Part shown: positions 13,345 through 24,400 of the stretch, in pieces
Numbering within the stretch: position 1 is the first letter of the stretch
Layout: the number at the start of each line of letters is the position of its first letter
Assembly: GCA_930367215.1 (NCBI GenBank)
Contig: OV884059.1
Location: 5,170,945-5,234,944, forward strand
Direction: 5' to 3'
From: Pollenia angustigena
Taxonomy: Eukaryota; Arthropoda; Insecta; Diptera; Polleniidae
Length of the DNA: 64,000 bases
Position numbers and translations under genes: made by a program
The notes under the pieces: generated by a model
Told to the model about the DNA's origin: nothing
Databases searched by the model: none
Seen by the model: only the letters and a program-made list of their open reading frames with translations

Positions 13345-14150
13345 AGCCATGATTTGGATGAAACTTTTATTTCATTATAAAGCTTGTAAATTACCATTCA
13401 TATGTCATTTAAATGATCGCCTCTAAATTGGTTTCAGCTAGCGATTCTTTTTAGATTGCTTTCAAGCACTTTTTCGGACATTTCGGGAAGTATCTGTGCA
13501 ATAACTTGACGAATGTTACATTTCAAATGCTGCAACGTTACAGGATATTCCTCTTAGTCACGATCCTTGACGAAGCCCCACCAAAAACAGAGCTAACGGA
13601 TCAAATTGCATGATCTTGTTGGCCAATTTTAGACAAAACGTGAATAAAGGCGTTCTGGAAGCCAAAATCGGTGGTGTTGTGTGTCTCGTAGCAACGTCTT
13701 GTTAAAACCACTTATCGTATAGTTCATAATCTTTAATTGCAGGCCAAAAAGGTCGGTTATCATATGGTTAAAGCGCTTTGGGGCGTAGAATCAACAAAAT
13801 CGGATTATTCGCCACACTTTCACTTACAGAAGCGGTATCTTCGACAGTGCGTACATTGCGATAATGAACATGACTGACCACATCTTTAACGCTGCCAGCC
13901 TCTTAAAATTTCTTTAAAATCTTGCCATTTCCTTGTACAAAAGGTCGATCCATAATCACACCGTACTGCTTGAAAAGTGTGCCCGCGTGTGAACCCCCAC
14001 TTTTGTAGTAAGTTTTATTTACTTTTACGTGTTTCTCAGTTGATAACGATCCATATTCGTAAATGGCAAACCTTTCACTAAATAAATGACACTTTAGATG
14101 TCAGATATTTAACAGCTGGCAGCCTAGACAGACTTGCGGTTTTAAAACCA
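13345..14150 (-). pseudogene. mariner-type transposase relic nested in the LINE relic
   Basis: The minus strand reads through several stops and frameshifts as MITDLFWPAIKDYELYDKWF, then QDVATRHT (degraded QDGATxHT with the catalytic Asp), then a C-terminal part near 13440-13600 with shifted frames. It is far more decayed than the element at 10682. Because it splits the flanking LINE fragment, it inserted after that LINE. Terminal repeats could not be placed. Confidence 0.65.
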
Positions 14151-14159
14151 CTTAATTGA

Positions 14160-14770
14160 TTACCTAGTGCGACAGGGCTCGATTACCCAGGCTAACATAA
14201 AAAAGCTGCAAGCATTCATCAATAAATGTCTAAAGCATATTTTATGTATTTTTGCTAGCCCAACATCATATCAGCGAACGCCCTACTAAACCTAGCCACT
14301 TACAAGAAGATGGATGTGGAAATCCGAAGACGCATGTGGACGTACATTGGCCGTGTTCTTAGAAGAACAGATGGTTATATTACAAAGGCATCATCATACA
14401 ATAAAATCCCTACACACAAAAAAAAAATAAAAATTGATTTCAATTAAAAAATTTGTGATATTAATTAAAAAATTAATTAAATTTGCACCGGTAAACAAAT
14501 TAATAGTATCAATTAAACCAGTTAATAGTATTAATTAAACGTTTAATTTACTTGATTAAACGTTTAATTCACTTGATTAAATTTTTAATTAAAACTGATT
14601 TTATTTTTGATTAATGCTTTAATTGGTGAACAATTTTGGAGAATTTTTTCTGTGTAGGGGCATGGAAGAACAGGCGGACTCCCGCAGACTTGAATAAGAT
14701 CAGTAAGACAGGAGTATGAACTTGGAGATGTGAATTTTTAAGCGAACGGGCCTACATCAAACATGAACTT
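14160..14770 (+). pseudogene. RTE-like LINE relic, part 2 (C-terminal region)
   Basis: Continuing from 12982-13330, this reads KLQAFINKCLKHIL, then (frameshift) KKMDVEIRRRMWTYIGRVLR. These match the C-terminal NKCLR.IL..WP and RRRKWRWIGHVLRK blocks of RTE-like elements. After an inserted MITE (14410-14657) the reading continues as KNRRTPADLNKISKT, matching the typical TWRRT..ADL...KTW tail. The element is dead, with several stops. Confidence 0.6.
14410..14657. mobile_element. AATTAA-rich MITE with CTACACA termini
   Basis: The ends are CTACACACAAAAAA and TTTTTTCTGTGTAG, an inverted pair of about 14 bp. The core consists of AATTAA, TTAATTAAA and TTGATTAAACG repeats. It interrupts the C-terminal coding region of the LINE relic, which independently supports both boundaries. 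The window's right end (63740-64000) is made of very similar AATTAA/AATTGAAT words. Confidence 0.75.
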
Positions 14771-14841
14771 TCTTGTTGTATTTTGTTTCTATATAGATAA
14801 GTGTTGCCCACAAAAGCGAAAAGCCATACAAAACTACAGTA

Positions 14842-16015
14842 TTTATCGCTTATATGCATTTCTGGTTTTTTTTGGGCTTTTAAATTAGAAATGCATCGGC
14901 ATTAAAAAACTGCAGTCAAAGTAAAAAAACTGCCATTTCTTCAAATTCTTCATTTGTCATTGGCCAAAAAAAGCTGTTGCCATTACTTCTGATTCATTAA
15001 ATGTAAACGGTCACTGTCAAACCCACTCAGAAAACGAAAAGTTGTGCACAAAGCAAAAAGTTGTACACAAATGTTCGTTTTTTTGTCCGAAAATTTTTGG
15101 TTTCGACTGCAGTTTTGTAAACCCTGAAATGCATTTTAAAAATCTCGCTCATATGCATAAACAATGCTTAGAGCGAAAATCGCTTGATGTCATCAGCATC
15201 ATGAATATAAATGTACAGGAGTACATTCGAAGCTTGATCGAACTATAACAAAATTAGTTGCTAAAAACTAATAATTTTTCTGCAATTTTCTTTGTAATTG
15301 ATGCTTATATGAGAATTTTTTTTTAACCCTCAAATAAACTTACGTTATGTACCCTCGTGTGTGGTTTTTTACACATGTGCAATGTCTGTCTACTTTGCAG
15401 TGGCTCCATAGTTCGTTTGTAATCAAAGTCATGTTTTACGTACATAACATTAATGATATATTTATCCTGTTGGTAATCAACAACAAACCATACAAAGCTT
15501 GTGTGTATTTTATATAATCACTCACTTTATTAAACATAATAATTGCATGCAGTTCGCAACAATATCATAAATATTCAGACTTGCCGACGGAAAATTTTGT
15601 ATCCTGTGCAAATTACATAGAAACTACATCTGTGTGGAAACCCACACACGAGGGTACCTTACGTAAGTTCTGAAATATTTCGTTACTAAAAAATATTTTT
15701 TAATCAAAAAATGTTTTTCCAGTACTTAATTGAAATTTCTAACAAAGTCAAGAAGTTTCTTTAGTGTACCTCAACGATTTTTTTGTTTATCGTGTAAAAC
15801 TGATTTCCTTTGTGTGTTTTTTTTTTCACACAAGGGTGATTTGAAGGTTGAATGCATTTTATCAAAATTATATTGTATTGTGATGCATAAATGCCGGATA
15901 TGCATATAAGCGAATTCTTAACTTTTGCTATTTTAAATAGCAAATTGTAATTGGACAAGTTGTTATGCATATGTATATGTAGATACTTATAGCAGTTGTG
16001 CATATAAGCGATAAA
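14842..16015. mobile_element. TTTATCGCTTATATGCA inverted-repeat element, copy 1
   Basis: The left terminus TTTATCGCTTATATGCA and the right terminus TGCATATAAGCGATAAA are perfect inverted repeats. A second copy (36572-37178) shares the ends and the right-hand 140 bp (GATGCATAAATGC.GGATATGCAT, then TGTAATTG.ACAAGTT). The unit is enlarged by an inserted MITE at 15349-15657. An open frame at 15042-15248 is not recognised. It resembles a non-autonomous Tc1-type element, which is an inference from the TA-rich ends. Confidence 0.65.
15349..15657. mobile_element. MITE with GTACCCTCGTGTGTGG termini, 309 bp
   Basis: The left end GTACCCTCGTGTGTGG is answered at the right by CCCACACACGAGGGTAC. Both flanks carry TTACGT (ACTTACGTTAT on the left, CTTACGTAAG on the right), a possible target duplication. 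It lies within the TTTATCGCTTATATGCA element and is absent from that element's second copy. Confidence 0.72.
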
Positions 16016-16629
16016 ATTTGTGTATGACAAAATCATTCTTATTGTTTTTATTTTACTTACTCTCTGCAAACTAAAAAACAACAAGATCGCAAACGTTTCG
16101 TTACGTTTTGTTTTTTTGTACTCTGCTTTTAAGTTTCTTATAACTTCAAAGACATATTTTAAGGCGTTTTCATTTTATTCTCTATTAACTTCTATAAAGT
16201 GTAATAAAAAAAAAGATAAAAAATCTTAAGGGTGACATTAAAAATTAGCTGATAAAAATGTTTTAAGGAGTTTAACTTAAGTTTTTATATATTTTTTTGA
16301 AACTTTTAGCAGAAGTTTTTAATTTTTTTTTTCAGAAAAAAATGACACATGTTTATACATGCTCTAAATATGCATTTATGCAAATGCATATGAGTTATTT
16401 TCCTTTTTTCTCTTTTTATTTCAACTAAATGTCTGTTCAGAATATAAAATACATTTTAAGTTTGTAAAAGAAAGAATGTGTGCTGTAGATGTAGCTGACG
16501 TCAGTGTTGTCTTATGTTAAAGTATTTATATAAAAAAAAAACCAAAAATAAATAACAACTTGAAAAATACTGGAATTTAGCACGTGATTTTTGCTGTTGC
16601 TTTTTTTATATCTTTTTTTTTTTTTTGCT
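16016..16629. other. AT-rich stretch, nothing recognised
   Basis: Low-complexity sequence with ATATGCATA words. No recognised gene or element boundary. Confidence 0.5.
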
Positions 16630-16637
16630 GTTGTATG

Positions 16638-17603
16638 CAGGGTTGTTAGATGTGACGATTTTTCGTCATTTTGACGATTTTTTTGAGAAAATGCAGTAAA
16701 ATGACGATTGACGATTTTTAAACTAAAAATAATGGTGTTATGACGATTTTCTGGCATCAATAAAATACTTACAAGAAATATTAACAATTATTTTGGGAAC
16801 AGTTCAAAACGTAAAAATCAATTTTTCGATATACAAAAATAATTGGAAATTAAGCAAAAAAAAAAAACTACTTCCCCATCACAAAACAGGTGGTTTTCAT
16901 TAGAAGCACTAGTAATTCGAATTCTACAATAACATACATATATGTATGCATGCCATCAAGATTTGCGTCGGTCCTATTTGGTCCGCTTTTTAAAAATTGG
17001 TTAAATCCGCTTTGCGTTTTAATGATTTCGTTTTGCGTCGCTACATACGACTTCATTTTTTCGCTGAAGTCATAATCATATGTATGTGAAGAATTTTTCT
17101 ATTTGCGTGTAAAAAGGCGAGTTCCCATTTAATTCTGTTAGGTAAGTTATTCTAAGTATAGTTCTTAATAAGAAGTTGTGTAGAAAAAGAGTGCAAAGTG
17201 AAGAAAAAGCACTAGCTTGGAACTAAAATTGGACGCAATAAAACGTTTCAAGTCGGGTAAAAAGACGGTTGATATAGACAGAACCCTTGGTTTATCACCT
17301 TCAACAGTAAAAACAATTTGCATTAGTAAACGCGCTAGCTTTGTTATGTTTCTATGAAAATATATTTTTTCTTATGTATTTCTTTTCAAATGATAAATAT
17401 ATTTCAGCCCAGTTGCTGAAATAAATAGAATAAAACTTAACCATATCACTTTCTTTATAATAGATATAATTTTTTGCTAAAAATGTATTATTAATATTAA
17501 TATTTGACGATTTGTTGACGATTTTGTTATCTGTTCATGACGATTTTGACGAATTTTGTTAAAACTTTTGACGATTTTTGAAGAAAAAAGCCTAACAACC
17601 CTG
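16638..17603. mobile_element. hAT-type element, 966 bp, perfect 8-bp target duplication
   Basis: The ends are CAGGGTTGTTAG and CTAACAACCCTG, a 12-bp perfect inverted repeat. GTTGTATG stands immediately outside both (16630-16637 and 17604-17611). A CAGGG terminus with an 8-bp duplication is diagnostic of hAT elements. The subterminal regions repeat TGACGATTTT at least ten times in both orientations, as expected of transposase-binding arrays. No hAT transposase domain is visible. The only coding-like stretch is a short helix-turn-helix at about 17214-17357. It is probably non-autonomous. Confidence 0.88.
17214..17357 (+). pseudogene. CENP-B/Tigger-like N-terminal HTH fragment inside the hAT element
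   Basis: The frame reads LELKLDAIKRFKSGKKTV, then DIDRTLGLSPSTVKTI, then runs out at a stop after about 46 codons. This is the pattern of the first (psq/CENP-B type) helix-turn-helix of pogo/Tigger-group transposases and their domesticated relatives. It lacks the second DNA-binding motif and any DDE domain. Finding it inside hAT-type ends with a hAT-length duplication is unexpected. It could be captured sequence, or hAT-like ends on an unusual element. Confidence 0.55.
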
Positions 17604-17884
17604 GTTGTATGTTATAAGTTTTTTATTTTCCATACTCAGGCTTTCCTGTTGTGTTTTTTTATTTAAGTAAATATATGTGTTTGTGTTCTTAAGTAATTTA
17701 CAAGTACATATAAAGTTTGTGTTGACAAGGGTAAATATTTATGGAAAGTATCAAGAAAAAAATTATGTCATATGCAGTTTTAAGTTTTTGTTAAATAAAT
17801 AAATAAAACAAATAAAGTGAAAATATTGAATGAAAATTGAATGCAGGAATACATTTTAAAGTTGAGTTTAAGAAAAAAGTTAGT

Positions 17885-18015
17885 TTTTTGTTGTAAAAGT
17901 AAAACAGAACTAGATCATTACGAAAACCGAACTAAAAGCAACTAGAAAAAAAATAGAACAGAACTTAAGTGGAAGTTGAACAGAATTGAAGTAGAACTTT
18001 GCTGAAACAGAACTA
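17885..18015. repeat. Degenerate AGAACTAGAAC minisatellite
   Basis: Repeats of (C/A)AGAACT(A/T)(A/G), the reverse complement of the GTTCTAGTTCAG words at 6450-8130, cover about 130 bp. Confidence 0.6.
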
Positions 18016-18098
18016 CGGCCAATTTCACGCAGTTGAGTTATAATGAATTATATAAAATTATATACAATTAATTATAAATTTATAAAAAAAAAATAAAA

Positions 18099-18152
18099 CT
18101 ATTACTATAACTGTCAAAAAACATATTCTTAGCTAACAGTTATAGTAATAGT
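18099..18152. repeat. 16-bp perfect inverted repeat (stem-loop)
   Basis: CTATTACTATAACTGT is followed after about 21 nt by its exact complement ACAGTTATAGTAATAG. It sits in an AT-rich region with further ATTATA words, so it may be the core of a small foldback element. Confidence 0.7.
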
Positions 18153-18515
18153 TAATTATAACTGAACTGAAGTGGTTTAAAGGCCCAAATACACTGATCA
18201 AAATACTCATCAAGCATTGTGGTAGTATTAGTGAAAATGTGTTTGTATGTGTCATACCAACAATGCTTAATAGAAAATCAAAACATTTAGATATGCCATT
18301 AAATATTACGTACACGAGTGAATTCGCCTGCTGGACAAGCATTTGACAAGTGTATTTGGACCTTTAAATTTGAAGCATTAATTTTAAGGCGAGCAACCCA
18401 AAAAAATATTTTGCTGATAGTCCTTTATATTTGGTATAACTATACCTCTAGTAGATGTGAATGTATGTTCCAAATATTTTTTTGTATGATGTTTACTTGT
18501 CAAGTTATGGGGTGC

Positions 18516-19290
18516 TAAGATGCCGGGTCACTGCGACATAGGCGGCAATGAGGTTGCTGATGAGTTGGCAAGACAGGGCTCAGAGATGGAGGATCCTGAC
18601 TGTGTGGAGGCGGTAAGGCCTCCATTGGGCTTCTATTTTGGTAGAATTAAGGAGAGGACACTGGGCGTGACCAATCGGGCCTGGGGGGCCGAACGAACTG
18701 TCGGGTATCGCGGACACTGTGGCCTGTGCTTAGGAAGTCCGATTCGGTGTCGCTGCTGGGCAGGAGCAGGGTCTGCGTTAGGACCATGATAGTAATGATC
18801 ACGGGCCACTGTATGATAGGCAGGATGACGGTGAGGATGGGATCCGACTTGTCGGATATATGCAGGTTGTGCGAGGACCCTGAGGAGTTGGAGACAGTTG
18901 AACACTTTCTGTGCCACTGTCCCAGGTTGCAGGGTAGCAGGCTGAGGTGGCTGGGCAGTAGATTCCTGGGCGAATTAAGGGATGTCTCGAGTTGCGGACT
19001 CGAGAATCTGATAGGATTCGTAATGGGGATGGCCTGGCTGCGCTAGAGGAGACTGGGTGCTAACCGCACGTAGGCCGAATTTGGCTTCAGTGGGATTTCT
19101 TTCGGGGTTGGTCCTTTACCTTCTTTTCTTTCCTTTCTTTTCTACCTATCTTTTGGATCTGTCATGTGCTTTCGCTGTTTATTTCTACCTTCATATAGCT
19201 TTCTCTAATTAAGGCGTCACAATGGACCATATTGGTCTCTGGGTGAAGGTGTGAAGGAGACTTCACACCGGCCTTTCTACCTACCTACCC
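18516..19290 (+). mobile_element. 5'-truncated LINE with RNase H, flanked by a 9-bp duplication
   Basis: ATGGGGTGC stands at 18507-18515 and again at 19291-19299, immediately outside a GC-richer fragment. The fragment begins within an RNase H domain and ends in a CTACCTACCTAC tail. Truncation at the 5' end plus a short target duplication is the signature of target-primed reverse transcription. The remaining 3' UTR (about 19047-19290) carries CT-rich sequence. Confidence 0.82.
18520..19046 (+). pseudogene. LINE ORF2 C-terminus: RNase H end and CCHC-like zinc motif
   Basis: The frame at 18520 reads PGHCDIGGNEVADELARQGS, the last RNase H block of I/jockey-group elements that keep RNase H. A frameshift near 18730-18790 moves the reading to another frame, which carries GHCMIGRM, CRLCEDPEELETVEHFLCHC (a C-x2-C...H-x4-C type motif) and SCGLENLIGFV. 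It is not translatable as one protein, so it is a dead fragment. Clade assignment within the RNase H-bearing LINEs is uncertain. Confidence 0.8.
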
Positions 19291-19527
19291 ATGGGGTGCC
19301 AAAGTGTTGCCGTTTTTGAAAAATTGTCTTTTTAAATTACTATTTCGAACAAGAAACAAATAAAACAATAAAGTTTAAATAAACGATTCCTATAGGAAAT
19401 TGCTTGATTTAATTCAAGAAAAAGAAAATTATTTTTTTTTTTTTTTAATTATTTTTATCAGTAAAACCAGGAATTACTAATAAAAATTGTTTAACTTTGT
19501 CTTTTAAGTTGCATTAAATTTAATTTT

Positions 19528-19680
19528 AATTAAATAATTTTTACTGAAGAAAGGAATTTTACAACATGAAATTAATTAAAAGTTATTGATAATTTTTATT
19601 CTTGGCTGAGCTGGGGATCGAAATCGGGTTGAATTTACATGTTTCAAGAATCACTTCATTCTTTCATCAGAATTCTTTGA
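19528..19680 (-). repeat. SINE-like dispersed repeat, copy 2
   Basis: Related to 1459-1608 over its whole length: TTTTTACTGAAGAAAGGAAT, then GGATCGAAATCGGGTTGAAT, then TTTCATCAGAATTC. On the minus strand AACCCGATTTCGATCCCC is a B-box-like segment. No flanking duplication was identified. Confidence 0.5.
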
Positions 19681-20060
19681 CGTTCTAATCTGCACCACTG
19701 CGGAAAGCTTAGGATTCCGCTTATTCTGTCTGCTGGGATCTCGATTAGTTTAAACACTTATCAAATTTATTGACGCAAGTAACGCACTTCACAACCGAAA
19801 TTGATATTTTTCCAATTATGTATTCTAACATAGACCAAATTTTTTTCTTAATTTCTTAAGATCTGAAATTAGCCTAGAGTTTACTTATAACACTGTAAGC
19901 GTTTTAAAGTAGAATATGCATTAGTTTAAAAGATACGTAAATAACTGAACATGGTTGTCTCACTGCGAAATCGGAAGTGACAATTAAAATAAAATATTTT
20001 CTTGGTAGTCCCATTGTTTTTTGTTTTTTTTTTAACAGAAATTCTCTTACAGTGTCATTA

Positions 20061-20076
20061 TTATTATTGTAAATGT
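20061..20076 (+). repeat. Left flanking 16-bp direct repeat of the 469-bp array
   Basis: TTATTATTGTAAATGT lies directly before the first 469-bp unit and recurs exactly at 26249-26264, directly after the last. It is either a target-site duplication of the array inserted as one piece, or a duplicated flank produced by replication-based rearrangement. Confidence 0.8.
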
Positions 20077-21459
20077 AATTTCAAAAGATTTTGTTATTCG
20101 TGCTTAATTCCCAGTTTTTATTATTGATAAAAACACTTGAAATTTATTGTTGATGGGATAAGCTATTCCTATGCATTTCACTGGTTGCTTAGGCCAGATC
20201 ATCAGGAAACTTCATCCATAAAGGTTTTAGACAAACTAAAGATATTAAACCAAATAAAACTGTTAAACGTATAAGAATTATAGCAACAGTTCTACTTGTA
20301 ACAATATCAAAGTTTAAACAAAACACATCAACAATAAACAACAGTGGGTTCATCTCATCTTACATTTCCCCACTACAATTAGTTGAAATTCTCTCAACAT
20401 TAATTGTAGTTGTAAGTAGGTTAAGAAAAACAAAATGAAAAAAACGACAACTTACAAAAGATGTTGTCAATTAAGTGTTTTTTAGGCCGTGCACTGCCTG
20501 TTTATTATCAAAAAGTAATTTCAATTTTTGGGAATACAAAATTTTAATTTCAAAAGATTTTGTTATTCGTGCTTAATTCCCAGTTTTTATTATTGATAAA
20601 AACACTTGAAATTTATTGTTGATGGGATAAGCTATTCCTATGCATTTCACTGGTTGCTTAGGCCAGATCATCAGGAAACTTCATCCATAAAGGTTTTAGA
20701 CAAACTAAAGATATTAAACCAAATAAAACTGTTAAACGTATAAGAATTATAGCAACAGTTCTACTTGTAACAATATCAAAGTTTAAACAAAACACATCAA
20801 CAATAAACAACAGTGGGTTCATCTCATCTTACATTTCCCCACTACAATTAGTTGAAATTCTCTCAACATTAATTGTAGTTGTAAGTAGGTTAAGAAAAAC
20901 AAAATGAAAAAAACAACAACTTACAAAAGATGTTGTCAATTAAGTGTTTTTTAGGCCGTGCACTGCCTGTTTATTATCAAAAAATAATTTCAATTTTTGG
21001 GAATACAAAATTTTAATTTCAAAAGATTTTGTTATTCGTGCTTAATTCCCAGTTTTTATTATTGATAAAAACACTTGAAATTTATTGTTGATGGGATAAG
21101 CTATTCCTATGCATTTCACTGGTTGCTTAGGCCAGATCATCAGGAAACTTCATCCATAAAGGTTTTAGACAAACTAAAGATATTAAACCAAATAAAACTG
21201 TTAAACGTATAAGAATTATAGCAACAGTTCTACTTGTAACAATATCAAAGTTTAAACAAAACACATCAACAATAAACAACAGTGGGTTCATCTCATCTTA
21301 CATTTCCCCACTACAATTAGTTGAAATTCTCTCAACATTAATTGTAGTTGTAAGTAGGTTAAGAAAAACAAAATGAAAAAAACAACAACTTACAAAAGAT
21401 GTTGTCAATTAAGTGTTTTTTAGGCCGTGCACTGCCTGTTTATTATCAAAAAGTAATTT
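20077..21459 (+). repeat. 469-bp satellite, forward block (about 3 units)
   Basis: Units start with AATTTCAAAAGATTTTGTTA at 20077, 20546 and 21015, exactly 469 bp apart. The third is cut short at the inversion junction. Copies differ by only a few substitutions (for example AACGACAAC against AACAACAAC, and AAAGTAATT against AAATAATT). The unit has no long ORF. It includes GGCCGTGCACTGCC, TAGGCCAGATCATCAGG and an ACAATTAGTTGAAATTCTCT stretch. Confidence 0.97.
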
Positions 21460-21462
21460 CAA
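21456..21462. repeat. Inversion junction of the satellite array
   Basis: The forward unit runs to AAAAAGTAATTTCAA. The sequence then continues as AGTGTTTTTATCAATAATAA, which belongs to the reverse complement of the unit. Both parents share ATTTCAA at the switch (AGTAATTTCAATTTT on the forward strand, TAAATTTCAAGTGTT on the reverse), so the join lies within 7 bp of microhomology. There is no spacer, and the two blocks face each other as a giant foldback. Confidence 0.9.
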
Positions 21463-24400
21463 GTGTTTTTATCAATAATAAAAACTGGGAATTAAGCACG
21501 AATAACAAAATCTTTTGAAATTAAAATTTTGTATTCCCAAAAATTGAAATTTCTTTTTGATAATAAACAGGCAGTGCACGGCCTAAAAAACACTTAATTG
21601 ACAACATCTTTTGTAAGTTGTTGTTTTTTTCATTTTGTTTTTCTTAACCTACTTACAACTACAATTAATGTTGAGAGAATTTCAACTAATTGTAGTGGGG
21701 AAATGTAAGATGAGATGAACCCACTGTTGTTTATTGTTGATGTGTTTTGTTTAAACTTTGATATTGTTACAAGTAGAACTGTTGCTATAATTCTTATACG
21801 TTTAACAGTTTTATTTGGTTTAATATCTTTAGTTTGTCTAAAACCTTTATGGATGAAGTTTCCTGATGATCTGGCCTAAGCAACCAGTGAAATGCATAGG
21901 AATAGCTTATCCCATCAACAATAAATTTCAAGTGTTTTTATCAATAATAAAAACTGGGAATTAAGCACGAATAACAAAATCTTTTGAAATTAAAATTTTG
22001 TATTCCCAAAAATTGAAATTACTTTTTGATAATAAACAGGCAGTGCACGGCCTAAAAAACACTTAATTGACAACATCTTTTGTAAGTTGTTGTTTTTTTT
22101 CATTTTGTTTTTCTTAACCTACTTACAACTACAATTAATGTTGAGAGAATTTCAACTAATTGTAGTGGGGAAATGTAAGATGAGATGAACCCACTGTTGT
22201 TTATTGTTGATGTGTTTTGTTTAAACTTTGATATTGTTACAAGTAGAACTGTTGCTATAATTCTTATACGTTTAACAGTTTTATTTGGTTTAATATCTTT
22301 AGTTTGTCTAAAACCTTTATGGATGAAGTTTCCTGATGATCTGGCCTAAGCAACCAGTGAAATGCATAGGAATAGCTTATCCCATCAACAATAAATTTCA
22401 AGTGTTTTTATCAATAATAAAAACTGGGAATTAAGCACGAATAACAAAATCTTTTGAAATTAAAATTTTGTATTCCCAAAAATTGAAATTACTTTTTGAT
22501 AATAAACAGGCAGTGCACGGCCTAAAAAACACTTAATTGACAACATCTTTTGTAAGTTGTTGTTTTTTTCATTTTGTTTTTCTTAACCTACTTACAACTA
22601 CAATTAATGTTGAGAGAATTTCAACTAATTGTAGTGGGGAAATGTAAGATGAGATGAACCCACTGTTGTTTATTGTTGATGTGTTTTGTTTAAACTTTGA
22701 TATTGTTACAAGTAGAACTGTTGCTATAATTCTTATACGTTTAACAGTTTTATTTGGTTTAATATCTTTAGTTTGTCTAAAACCTTTATGGATGAAGTTT
22801 CCTGATGATCTGGCCTAAGCAACCAGTGAAATGCATAGGAATAGCTTATCCCATCAACAATAAATTTCAAGTGTTTTTATCAATAATAAAAACTGGGAAT
22901 TAAGCACGAATAACAAAATCTTTTGAAATTAAAATTTTGTATTCCCAAAAATTGAAATTACTTTTTGATAATAAACAGGCAGTGCACGGCCTAAAAAACA
23001 CTTAATTGACAACATCTTTTGTAAGTTGTTGTTTTTTTCATTTTGTTTTTCTTAACCTACTTACAACTACAATTAATGTTGAGAGAATTTCAACTAATTG
23101 TAGTGGGGAAATGTAAGATGAGATGAACCCACTGTTGTTTATTGTTGATGTGTTTTGTTTAAACTTTGATATTGTTACAAGTAGAACTGTTGCTATAATT
23201 CTTATACGTTTAACAGTTTTATTTGGTTTAATATCTTTAGTTTGTCTAAAACCTTTATGGATGAAGTTTCCTGATGATCTGGCCTAAGCAACCAGTGAAA
23301 TGCATAGGAATAGCTTATCCCATCAACAATAAATTTCAAGTGTTTTTATCAATAATAAAAACTGGGAATTAAGCACGAATAACAAAATCTTTTGAAATTA
23401 AAATTTTGTATTCCCAAAAATTGAAATTACTTTTTGATAATAAACAGGCAGTGCACGGCCTAAAAAACACTTAATTGACAACATCTTTTGTAAGTTGTTG
23501 TTTTTTTTCATTTTGTTTTTCTTAACCTACTTACAACTACAATTAATGTTGAGAGAATTTCAACTAATTGTAGTGGGGAAATGTAAGATGAGATGAACCC
23601 ACTGTTGTTTATTGTTGATGTGTTTTGTTTAAACTTTGATATTGTTACAAGTAGAACTGTTGCTATAATTCTTATACGTTTAACAGTTTTATTTGGTTTA
23701 ATATCTTTAGTTTGTCTAAAACCTTTATGGATGAAGTTTCCTGATGATCTGGCCTAAGCAACCAGTGAAATGCATAGGAATAGCTTATCCCATCAACAAT
23801 AAATTTCAAGTGTTTTTATCAATAATAAAAACTGGGAATTAAGCACGAATAACAAAATCTTTTGAAATTAAAATTTTGTATTCCCAAAAATTGAAATTAC
23901 TTTTTGATAATAAACAGGCAGTGCACGGCCTAAAAAACACTTAATTGACAACATCTTTTGTAAGTTGTTGTTTTTTTCATTTTGTTTTTCTTAACCTACT
24001 TACAACTACAATTAATGTTGAGAGAATTTCAACTAATTGTAGTGGGGAAATGTAAGATGAGATGAACCCACTGTTGTTTATTGTTGATGTGTTTTGTTTA
24101 AACTTTGATATTGTTACAAGTAGAACTGTTGCTATAATTCTTATACGTTTAACAGTTTTATTTGGTTTAATATCTTTAGTTTGTCTAAAACCTTTATGGA
24201 TGAAGTTTCCTGATGATCTGGCCTAAGCAACCAGTGAAATGCATAGGAATAGCTTATCCCATCAACAATAAATTTCAAGTGTTTTTATCAATAATAAAAA
24301 CTGGGAATTAAGCACGAATAACAAAATCTTTTGAAATTAAAATTTTGTATTCCCAAAAATTGAAATTACTTTTTGATAATAAACAGGCAGTGCACGGCCT

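Noticed and set aside
13345..14150. Possible intact second mariner element
   Set aside because: Multiple stops and frameshifts and no identifiable termini; called a relic instead.
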